Below, in pieces: positions 32,593 to 39,178 of a stretch of DNA of 39,178 bases. Positions within the stretch are counted from its first letter, which is position 1; every line of letters begins with the position of its first letter. Source of the DNA: Bauldia sp. (GTDB lineage Bacteria; Pseudomonadota; Alphaproteobacteria; Rhizobiales; Kaistiaceae); assembly GCA_022841545.1 (NCBI GenBank), contig JALHRF010000024.1:1-39178 (forward strand). The letters run 5' to 3'. The position numbers and the translations under genes are program-made. Under the pieces are notes generated by a model. That model ran no database searches, had not been told where the DNA came from, and saw only the letters and a list, made by a program, of their open reading frames with translations.

Positions 32593-33420
32593 ATGGCGAT
32601 GCAGGCGGTGAAGGCACACGGCGCGGAAATACCGGCGATCGGTTTCGGCACCTGGCCGATGCGGGGCGAGACCTGCGCGCGGATGGTGAGCGAGGCGCTG
32701 AAGATCGGCTACCGCCACATCGACACCGCGCAGGGCTACCAGAACGAGGCCGATGTCGGCGCCGGGATCGCCGCCTCGGGCGTGGCGCCGGGCGACATCT
32801 TCGTCACCACCAAGGTCATGCCCGAGCGGACGTCGAAGGCGCTCCTCGTCGGGTCGGTCGAGGAGAGCCTGAAGAAGCTCCGCCGGGACCAGGTCGATCT
32901 CCTCCTCCTACACTGGCCTAACCCGAAGATCCCGGTCGGCGAGACGATCGCGGCGCTCTGCGAGGCGAAGCGGCTTGGGCTCGCCCGCCACATCGGCATC
33001 TCGAACTACACGATCGCCTTGACCGAGGAAGCGCTCCGCGTCGCGACCGAGCCGCTGGTCGCCTCGCAGATCGAGTATCACGCGCTGGTCGACCAGACGA
33101 AGATCCTCGCAACGCTGCGGCGGCACGGACTGGCGATCATCGCCTATTGTCCGATCGCGCTCGGGCGGGTGGTCGGCAATCCGGTGATCGAGGCGATCGC
33201 GAAGGCGCACGGCAAGACGGCGGTGCAGGTGGCGCTCCGCTGGCTGATCCAGCAGGGCGACGTGGTGGCCATCCCGAAGTCGTCGAATCCCGACCGGGCG
33301 CGGGAGAATTTCGGGATCTTCGACTTCGCGCTGAGCGAGGCGGAAATGGTGGAAATCGCGACGCTGAAGCGGCCCGAACACCTCGTCAACGACCGGTCCC
33401 TCGTCCCCGCGTGGGACTGA
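32593..33420 (+). CDS. Aldo/keto reductase
   Basis: A 275-residue NADPH-dependent AKR enzyme. The catalytic tetrad is visible as D44, Y49 (RHIDTAQGYQNE), K74 (VTTKV) and H107 (LLLLHWPNP). The NADPH-binding C-terminal motif is AIPKSSNPDRARENFGIFDF. The ATG is preceded by TGGAGGCAGGCG. It reduces small aldehydes or ketones, 2,5-diketo-D-gluconate reductase-like by overall look; the true substrate is open. The gene is flanked by terminator-like structures and is likely transcribed alone. Confidence 0.92.
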   Translation: MAMQAVKAHGAEIPAIGFGTWPMRGETCARMVSEALKIGYRHIDTAQGYQNEADVGAGIAASGVAPGDIFVTTKVMPERTSKALLVGSVEESLKKLRRDQVDLLLLHWPNPKIPVGETIAALCEAKRLGLARHIGISNYTIALTEEALRVATEPLVASQIEYHALVDQTKILATLRRHGLAIIAYCPIALGRVVGNPVIEAIAKAHGKTAVQVALRWLIQQGDVVAIPKSSNPDRARENFGIFDFALSEAEMVEIATLKRPEHLVNDRSLVPAWD

Positions 33421-33826
33421 GGCGCGAGCGACAGCAGCCGACGATGCTCCGATTCGCAAGGCATGCAGCAACGGTGCCGTCCTGCCAGCACGCGCCTCCG
33501 TCTCCCGTTTCCGGCTGAGCCAGTTCGACCCAAAAAACCGGCATTCGGCCGCTGCCGGTTGAATGTGGCAGTTCCTACGGACATGGATGTCCGTCGCGCA
33601 GATTGTCTGCCCGAGCGGGGCGGCTGTCGTCTCGTGCAGCGCGGTTCGACCGTTCGCCGATCGATACGGTCGAAGTGCCTATCGGGGTGACGAGAGCCCG
33701 GCTATGACGTGGAACATGGTTTTCGGATCGGATGCGTCGCGGTACTTCGGTCCGAGACGTGTGCCAGGGATGATCCCGCGAGCGAGTAAACGATTGTCAT
33801 TTTCGCGCAGGGGTCCGGAAGCCGGC
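33421..33826. other. Spacer before the SulP fusion gene, with two dyads
   Basis: No separate gene is visible. AACCGGC (33536-33542) and GCCGGTT (33554-33560) form a hairpin preceded by A6, which may end the aldo/keto reductase transcript. TTCGACCG (33645-33652) and CGGTCGAA (33667-33674) are a perfect 8-base inverted repeat that could be an operator. The SulP frame stays open back to 33563, so part of this spacer might be coding if an earlier ATG (33563 or 33704) is used, though the residues there look like noncoding translation. Confidence 0.4.
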
Positions 33827-36043
33827 ATGAATGCCCCACTCACCGAAGGATCGCTCGCAAGAAGAGCCCGAAGCGCGGGGGGAGGCGTGCTGTGCGGTTT
33901 CCTCGCGGTGGTTCAGTCGGCCGGCTTCGGCATGCTGCTCCTGGTCGGCGAGACACAGTGGCTCGCGCCGACCGTGATCGGAATGGCGCTTTTCTCCACC
34001 GCGGTGATGGCGACGGTGGCCGCCCTGACGAGTTCCACGGTCGGCGTCGTCGCCATCTCCCAGGGCATTCCGATCGCCGCCATGACCGGCGGTGTCGCGC
34101 ACATCCTTGCGATCCTGGGCGGCAGCGCCGATCAAGCCGTCGTCGCGGTGACGGTGGTTGCATTCGTCGCGCTTACCAGTCTCGCGATCGGGGCGATCTC
34201 GCTGCTGATCGGGCTGCTCCGCGCCGGCCGCTTCATCCGCTTCGTTCCGTTTCCCGTTATCGGCGGCTTTCTTGCGGGCTCGGGCTGGCTGATCTTCATC
34301 GGCGGTGTCGGCCTCGTCGCGGGCCAGAGCCTCACGCTCGACGGACTCGATAGGGTGGCGGAGCCAGGCACGCTTGTCAGGCTGGGCGCCACCGGTGCGT
34401 TCCTTGTCGTCGTCCTCGCTCTGAGGCGATGGCTGCCGATCAGCCTGGTCCTGCCTGTCGGTGCACTCCTCGCGGTGGCAGCGTTCGAGGTGGCCATGCT
34501 GGCGAGCGGCGCGACCCGCGACGATGCGCGCGCCGCGGGCTGGCTGGTCGAGATCGCCGGAAACGGCTCGATCTGGCCACCGGTGGCGCCGTCGTCCCTC
34601 GCCCTCATCGAATGGGGCGCGATCACGGGCGCGCTCGTTCATCTCCCGGTCGTCGTCGTGCTGACGATCCTGGCGGTGCTGATGAACGCAGCCGGGATCG
34701 AACTCGATTCGAGGCGGGACATCGATCTCGACCGCGAATTGCGATCCGTCGGCATGCAGAATCTCCTCGGCGGTGCCGGGGGCGGCATGCCCGGCTTCCT
34801 GTCTGTATCGCTGACCGCGCTTTCGTTGAGACTCGGAGCCGCCGGACCCATCGTCGGCATCACCGTGTCGGTCTTTGCGATCGCGGCGCTGATCTTCGGC
34901 GAGACCGTCCTGTCGATCGTGCCGACGCCCCTTCTTGGCGGGCTCCTGATCTGGATGGGCGCGGCGCTGCAGGTCGCCTGGCTCGTCAACTCCTACCCGA
35001 AACTGGCGCGCTGGGAATATGGCGTCATCGTCCTGATCTTCGGCGTGATCATCGTCTTCGGCTTTGCGATCGGAATCCTGGTCGGACTGATCGCCGCGGT
35101 CGTCCTTTTCGCTCTGGAATACAGCCGGGTGGAGATCGTTCGTCACGTCCTGACCGGGCGCGACTACCAGAGCAGCAACGAGAACTCGGTCGAACGGCGC
35201 GAGGCGTTGCAGGCGGTCGGCGACTCCATTCTGGTGGTGCGGCTTCAGGGATTCCTGTTTTTCGGTACGGCGGATCGCCTGCGGAACCGGATTCGCGACC
35301 GGATCGAACAGCACGCCAATGCGCGGATCACCCACCTGGTCGTCGATTTCCGCCGCGTGAGCGGCCTCGACTCCTCGGCCGTGATGAGCTTTCTCCGCCT
35401 GTCGCAGATGACCGGGTCGCACCGCTTCACGCTGGTGCTCTCCGGGATGTCGGAAGCCGTTAGAAATGCCATCCGCCGTGGCGGCTTCGACCTCGACCGC
35501 GACCGGCACGGGGCCATCCGCCTGGAACACGACCTGGACCACGCGCTCGAGCACTGCGAGAACGAATTGCTCGCGTCCGCGATGCCGTCGGTCCTCGGCA
35601 ACGCGCCGATTCCGATCGGCGACCTGCTTGCGGCCATCCTCAGGGATGCGTCCGTTGTCGCCAGCATCCTTCCCTACCTCGAGCGGCTGGACGTGCCGGC
35701 GGGCCAGAAACTGATCGACCAGGGCAGTGCATCCCGCGAGATTTTCTTCATCGAGCACGGGCGCGCTGCCGTGGTCCTGGAGGCCGGCGAAGGCGATGTC
35801 CGGCTTGCGACCATGGGACGTGGGGCGATTGCCGGGGAAATGGCCTTCTACCTGGGCAGGCCGAGATCCGCCTCGGTCATTGCCGAAACGGCGCTTGTCG
35901 TCTGGCGCCTCTCCGGCGCCGGTCTCGACAAGCTCAGGCGTGAGAAGCCGGACACGATCATCGATTTTCATCTCGGCATGGCGGCGGTGCTGGCGGATCG
36001 GCTGGCCAGCGCAAACCGGCTCGTGAAGCTGCTTGCGGACTGA
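33827..36043 (+). CDS. SulP-family anion transporter fused to STAS and cyclic-nucleotide-binding domains
   Basis: A 738-residue inner-membrane protein. Residues about 15-435 are the SulP/SLC26 transporter core (e.g. VLCGFLAVVQSAGFGMLLLV, IRFVPFPVIGGFLAGSGWLI, IELDSRRDIDLDRELRSVGM and QNLLGGAGGGMPGFLSVS). About 450-575 form a STAS domain (SILVVRLQGFLFFGTADRLR, VVDFRRVSGLDSSAVMSF). About 615-735 form a cNMP-binding (Crp-like) domain with the phosphate-binding cassette GEMAFYLGRPRSASV. Such fusions suggest transport gated by a cyclic nucleotide, though binding is not proved. The ATG 33827 (MNAPLTEGS) suits the family; earlier starts exist. The transported anion (sulfate, bicarbonate or a dicarboxylate) cannot be told. 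Confidence 0.88.
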   Translation: MNAPLTEGSLARRARSAGGGVLCGFLAVVQSAGFGMLLLVGETQWLAPTVIGMALFSTAVMATVAALTSSTVGVVAISQGIPIAAMTGGVAHILAILGGSADQAVVAVTVVAFVALTSLAIGAISLLIGLLRAGRFIRFVPFPVIGGFLAGSGWLIFIGGVGLVAGQSLTLDGLDRVAEPGTLVRLGATGAFLVVVLALRRWLPISLVLPVGALLAVAAFEVAMLASGATRDDARAAGWLVEIAGNGSIWPPVAPSSLALIEWGAITGALVHLPVVVVLTILAVLMNAAGIELDSRRDIDLDRELRSVGMQNLLGGAGGGMPGFLSVSLTALSLRLGAAGPIVGITVSVFAIAALIFGETVLSIVPTPLLGGLLIWMGAALQVAWLVNSYPKLARWEYGVIVLIFGVIIVFGFAIGILVGLIAAVVLFALEYSRVEIVRHVLTGRDYQSSNENSVERREALQAVGDSILVVRLQGFLFFGTADRLRNRIRDRIEQHANARITHLVVDFRRVSGLDSSAVMSFLRLSQMTGSHRFTLVLSGMSEAVRNAIRRGGFDLDRDRHGAIRLEHDLDHALEHCENELLASAMPSVLGNAPIPIGDLLAAILRDASVVASILPYLERLDVPAGQKLIDQGSASREIFFIEHGRAAVVLEAGEGDVRLATMGRGAIAGEMAFYLGRPRSASVIAETALVVWRLSGAGLDKLRREKPDTIIDFHLGMAAVLADRLASANRLVKLLAD

Positions 36044-36228
36044 GGCGGACGGCCTGCGGCGACCTGTTTTTGCTTTGGCCGGGTGGCCGTGACGCGCACG
36101 CGCCGAGGTGCGGGGCGAGAGGTCGCAGGCGTCTCCGGAAAAAGTGACTGTGGCGGCATCGGCGTGAAAGCCTATAAGGGCGCCGACCGCACAGCGCGGT
36201 CAGGTCCGAGGGAAGTTCCGCGAGCACC

Positions 36229-36966
36229 ATGCCGATCGACGTCACCTTTGGCGCTGCGTTCCTCGCCGGGCTGCTCTCGTTCCTCTCGCCCTGCGTCCTG
36301 CCGCTGGTCCCGCCCTATCTCTGCTATCTCGCCGGCGTGAGCCTCGACCAGCTGACCGGCGACACGCCGACCGACGTCAAGCGGCGGACGGTGTTCCTGT
36401 CGTCGATGACCTTCGTGCTGGGTTTCTCGACGGTGTTCGTGGCGCTCGGCGCCGGGGCGAGCGCCATCGGCCAGTTCGTCCGCAGCTACATGGACATCCT
36501 GTCGGTGGTCGGCGGCGCGATCATCATCATCATGGGGCTCCATTTCCTCGGCGTCTTCAGGATCGGGCTCCTGCACCGCCAGGCGCGGGTCGAGATCAGG
36601 AACCACCAGGTCGGGCCGGCCGGCTCCTACCTCATGGGCCTCGCCTTCGGCTTCGGCTGGACGCCCTGCATCGGGCCGGTGCTGTCGGTCATCCTCGGGG
36701 TGGCGGGGACTCGCGACACGGTGGCGAGCGGCGCGCTGCTTCTGGCGGTCTATTCGCTCGGGCTGGGCATCCCGTTCATCGCCGCGGGGCTGTTCGCGGG
36801 GCCGTTCATGCGCTGGATGAAGCGGTTTCGCGGCCATATCGGCAAGGTCGAGAAGGCGATGGGGGCGCTCTTGGTCGTCACCGGCGTGCTGTTCGTCACC
36901 GGCCAGATCACCACGATCGCCTTCTGGATGCTGTCGGTGTTTCCGGGGCTGGCGCAGTTGGGGTGA
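36229..36966 (+). CDS. ccdA: Cytochrome c biogenesis protein CcdA (DsbD membrane-domain type)
   Basis: A 245-residue inner-membrane protein with about six helices. The two redox cysteines lie in LLSFLSPCVLPLVPPY and FGFGWTPCIGPVLSVILG, the exact CcdA motifs. It carries electrons from cytoplasmic thioredoxin to periplasmic thiol proteins such as CcmG for haem attachment. The length is standard. The ATG is preceded by GGGAAGTTCCGCGAGCACC (weak). It lies 67 bases before glmU; the redox partner is not in the window. Confidence 0.94.
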   Translation: MPIDVTFGAAFLAGLLSFLSPCVLPLVPPYLCYLAGVSLDQLTGDTPTDVKRRTVFLSSMTFVLGFSTVFVALGAGASAIGQFVRSYMDILSVVGGAIIIIMGLHFLGVFRIGLLHRQARVEIRNHQVGPAGSYLMGLAFGFGWTPCIGPVLSVILGVAGTRDTVASGALLLAVYSLGLGIPFIAAGLFAGPFMRWMKRFRGHIGKVEKAMGALLVVTGVLFVTGQITTIAFWMLSVFPGLAQLG

Positions 36967-37033
36967 TTGCCCCCGAATCACCGCGTTTTCAGGCATAGTG
37001 CCGGCCGTTTCGGGAGAGGGACGGGCGACGACC

Positions 37034-38380
37034 ATGGCCAGACGCAGCTTCCTTGCCATCATCCTGGCCGCGGGCGAGGGGACGCGGATGCGCTCCGCGA
37101 CGCCGAAGGTCATGCACAAGGTCGCCGGCGACCCGATGCTCGGCCATGTCATCCGCGCGGCGCGCGGCGCGGGCGCGGACCGTATGGCGGTGGTGGTCGG
37201 GCCGGGTGCCGGGGCGGTCGAGGCGTTCGTCGGCAGGGCGGCGCCCGAGGCAAGCGTGCATGTCCAGGCCGAGCGGCTGGGGACGGCGCATGCCGTGCTC
37301 GCGGCGAAGAAGGCCTTCGCGCCGGAGCCCGACGACGTGATCGTGCTCTATGGCGACAGCCCGCTGATGACGGCGGAGACGCTGAAGGCGCTCCGGCGGA
37401 TGCTCACGAAGGCCGACCTCGTCGTGCTCGGCTTCACCCCGGCGGACCCGGCGGGGTACGGCCGGCTTCTCATGGACGGCAGGCAGCTCACCGCGATCCG
37501 CGAGGTGAAGGACGCGACGCCCGAGGAGCGGGCGGTGCGGCTCTGCAATGCCGGGGTGATGGCGTTCCGCGGGTCGCTGCTGCCGATGCTCCGCAAGATC
37601 GGCAACACCAACGCCAAGGGCGAATACTACCTCACCGACCTGGTCGAGCTGGCCAACCGCGCGAGCAAGACGGTGGCGGTGCTCGAGGCGGACCCGGACG
37701 AAGTGGCCGGCGTCAACGACCGCGCCGAGCTCGCGGCGGCCGAGGCCTCGTTCCAGCGTGGCGCGCGGGCGAAGGCGATGGCCGATGGCGCGACGCTGAT
37801 CGCGCCGGAGACGGTGTTCTTCTCGTTCGACACAAGGATCGGGCGCGACGTCACGGTCGAGCCCAACGTGTTCTTCGGCACCGGCGTGACCATCGCCGAC
37901 GGCGTGACGGTGAAGGGCTTCTCGCATCTCGAAGGGGCGACGATCGGAGCGAACGCCATCGTCGGGCCGTTCTCGCGGCTCAGGCCGGGGGCCGCGATCG
38001 GCGAGGGGGCGCATGTCGGCAACTTCGTCGAGATCAAGAACGCCGGCCTCGATGCGGGCGCCAAGGCCAATCACCTCGCCTATATCGGCGACGCCCATGT
38101 CGGGGCCGGCGCCAATATTGGCGCGGGCGTGATCACCTGCAACTACGACGGCGTATTCAAGCACCACACCGAGATCGGGGCGGGGGCCTTCATCGGCACC
38201 AACAGCGCGCTGATCGCGCCGGTGACGATCGGCGACGGCGCCTATGTCGGCACCGGCAGCGTCATCAGCCAGGACGTGCCCGCCGGCGACCTCGCCATCG
38301 CGCGGGCGCGGCAGGTCAACAAGCCGGGCTACGGGGCGAAGCTGATGGCGGCGAAAAGGGCGATGAAGAAGGGCGGGTAG
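37034..38380 (+). CDS. glmU: Bifunctional UDP-GlcNAc pyrophosphorylase / glucosamine-1-phosphate acetyltransferase
   Basis: A 448-residue bifunctional enzyme. The N-terminal uridyltransferase has LAAGEGTRMRSATPKVMHKV with K25, VLYGDSPL and NAKGEYYLTDLV. The C-terminal half is a left-handed beta-helix of hexapeptide repeats (ATIGANAIVGPFSRLRPGA, NFVEIKNAG, HLAYIGDAHVGAGANIGAGV, ITCNYDG) that holds the acetyl-CoA site. It makes UDP-GlcNAc for peptidoglycan and lipid A. The start is ATG 37034; an in-frame ATG 36998 is upstream but has no family support. It precedes glmS, a conserved pairing, and the gap between them holds two hairpins. Confidence 0.97.
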   Translation: MARRSFLAIILAAGEGTRMRSATPKVMHKVAGDPMLGHVIRAARGAGADRMAVVVGPGAGAVEAFVGRAAPEASVHVQAERLGTAHAVLAAKKAFAPEPDDVIVLYGDSPLMTAETLKALRRMLTKADLVVLGFTPADPAGYGRLLMDGRQLTAIREVKDATPEERAVRLCNAGVMAFRGSLLPMLRKIGNTNAKGEYYLTDLVELANRASKTVAVLEADPDEVAGVNDRAELAAAEASFQRGARAKAMADGATLIAPETVFFSFDTRIGRDVTVEPNVFFGTGVTIADGVTVKGFSHLEGATIGANAIVGPFSRLRPGAAIGEGAHVGNFVEIKNAGLDAGAKANHLAYIGDAHVGAGANIGAGVITCNYDGVFKHHTEIGAGAFIGTNSALIAPVTIGDGAYVGTGSVISQDVPAGDLAIARARQVNKPGYGAKLMAAKRAMKKGG

Positions 38381-38469
38381 GGTGGGTTAGCGCCAAAGGC
38401 GCGTAACCCACCGGGCGAGGACCACCACGACGGGGACGGTGGGTTACGGCGCATTGCGCCTAACCCACC
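38381..38469. repeat. Paired GGTGGGTTA hairpins between glmU and glmS
   Basis: Hairpin one runs from GGTGGGTTAGCGCC (38381) to GGCGCGTAACCCACC (38412); hairpin two (38438-38469) has GGTGGGTTACGGCGC and GCGCCTAACCCACC arms. The two are similar to each other, so they form a repeated palindrome. It begins at the base after the glmU stop and probably reduces read-through into glmS. This GGTGGGTTA palindrome is a dispersed type in many bacterial genomes. Confidence 0.7.
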
Positions 38470-38583
38470 CTACGCGCCGGCCCGTTCTGGCATTAACCCC
38501 CGAAACAGCTTGTGATTTCCGCGGAATCCGCGGCACGCTCATAATCGCGCCCGTTGCAGCGCGAGAGGGAATCGGCCGGAGAT

Positions 38584-39178
38584 ATGTGCGGGATCGTCGG
38601 GATACTGGGTACGCGGCCGGCGGCGCCGCTTCTGCTCGATGCGCTCAAGCGGCTCGAATATCGCGGCTACGACTCGGCCGGGGTCGCCACGCTCGAGGAC
38701 GGGCACATCGCGCGTCGGCGCGCGGAGGGAAAGCTCCGGAATCTCGAGGCGCGGCTCGACCGGTCGCCGCTCGCCGGCCGCTCGGGCATCGGCCACACCC
38801 GCTGGGCGACCCATGGCAAGCCGACGGAGAGCAACGCGCATCCGCACGCGACGCCAAGGCTGGCGCTGGTCCATAACGGCATCATCGAGAACTACCGCGA
38901 GCTCAAGGACGAGCTGGTCGCGGACGGCTGCCGGTTCGACAGCGAGACCGACACCGAGGTGATCGCCCACCTCGTTACCCGCAACCTCGAGGCGGGGATG
39001 ACGCCGGAACGGGCGGTCGAGACGGCGCTCGGACGGCTAGAGGGCGCGTTCGCGCTCGCCATCCTGTTCGAGGGCGAGGACGACCTGATGATCGGTGCGA
39101 GAAGGGGCAGCCCGCTCGCCATCGGCCACGGCGACGGCGAGATGTTCTTCGGCTCCGACGCGATCGCGCTGTCGACGC
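38584..39178 (+). CDS. glmS: Glutamine-fructose-6-phosphate aminotransferase (isomerizing), N-terminal part
   Basis: The first 198 residues of GlmS. It begins MCGIVGILGTRPAAPLLLDA with the catalytic Cys2 exposed after Met removal, followed by RLEYRGYDSAGVA, GHTRWATHGKPTESNAHPH and LVHNGIIENYRELKDEL, all glutaminase-domain signatures. It makes glucosamine-6-phosphate, the first committed step to UDP-GlcNAc, working upstream of GlmU. The sugar-isomerase half lies beyond the window edge. Confidence 0.96.
   Translation, partial: MCGIVGILGTRPAAPLLLDALKRLEYRGYDSAGVATLEDGHIARRRAEGKLRNLEARLDRSPLAGRSGIGHTRWATHGKPTESNAHPHATPRLALVHNGIIENYRELKDELVADGCRFDSETDTEVIAHLVTRNLEAGMTPERAVETALGRLEGAFALAILFEGEDDLMIGARRGSPLAIGHGDGEMFFGSDAIALST

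Noticed and set aside
33797..35971. 724-residue minus-strand frame opposite the SulP fusion
   Set aside because: Composition is that of a shadow frame; the plus strand has three recognisable domains.

Overview
The window is a high-GC, gene-dense stretch of an alphaproteobacterial chromosome, most likely Hyphomicrobiales (Rhizobiales). This rests on the frcBCA-type sugar ABC operon, a biotin-dependent PccA-type carboxylase, a GnnA/GnnB-like pair, a DUF1127 mini-protein, a 51-residue basic protein of a type I associate with this order, and several families of palindromic intergenic repeats. I cannot name a genus from sequence alone.

Layout. 1-2.5 kb: leftward sugar-type ABC importer (ATPase, permease, binding protein cut by the window edge) with a good sigma-70 promoter, divergent from a creatininase-family hydrolase (2.8-3.8 kb). 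4.1-7.8 kb: an MmeI-like single-chain restriction-modification gene broken by a one-base frameshift exactly between nuclease and methyltransferase parts, with a small companion gene. 7.8-8.5 kb: palindromic repeat debris. 8.5-13.6 kb: PhyH-family dioxygenase, two exported small proteins (Cys-rich; OmpA domain), an MgtC/DUF4010 membrane protein, an AraC regulator and a small secreted Cys protein. 13.7-18.7 kb: two large RTX proteins, the first a serralysin-like zinc metalloprotease, the second a pure calcium-binding RTX protein, separated by a nested palindrome. 18.7-23 kb: Lrp/AsnC regulator, sulfotransferase, propionyl-CoA carboxylase alpha subunit. 23-23.7 kb: the scar of a Phd/VapBC toxin-antitoxin module and an orphan HicA-like gene. 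23.8-26.9 kb: DUF3291, acylphosphatase, LipB, the 51-residue protein, an L,D-transpeptidase, tRNA-Leu(GAG) with promoter and terminator, and a GFA-family protein. 27.1-29.9 kb: a NavBac-type sodium channel, MgtE, and a frameshifted HicB antitoxin. 30-32.2 kb: an overlapping Gfo/Idh/MocA oxidoreductase plus DegT/DnrJ aminotransferase that look like GnnA/GnnB, the enzymes that make the diamino sugar of amide-linked lipid A. 32.3-39.2 kb: DUF1127 mini-protein, aldo/keto reductase, a SulP-STAS-cNMP-binding fusion, CcdA, GlmU and the start of GlmS.

Themes. Cell-envelope functions recur: UDP-GlcNAc supply (GlmS, GlmU), a possible use of UDP-GlcNAc for lipid A (GnnA/GnnB), L,D-transpeptidase, CcdA and OmpA-domain protein. 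Ion transporters are frequent (MgtC-like, NavBac, MgtE, SulP). A striking pattern is that the clear reading-frame breaks all fall in restriction-modification or toxin-antitoxin genes while large housekeeping genes are intact, which argues for real decay rather than poor sequence. The most unusual loci are the broken MmeI-like enzyme with its GC-poor specificity region, and the RTX pair with a beta-sandwich module set between RTX blocks.
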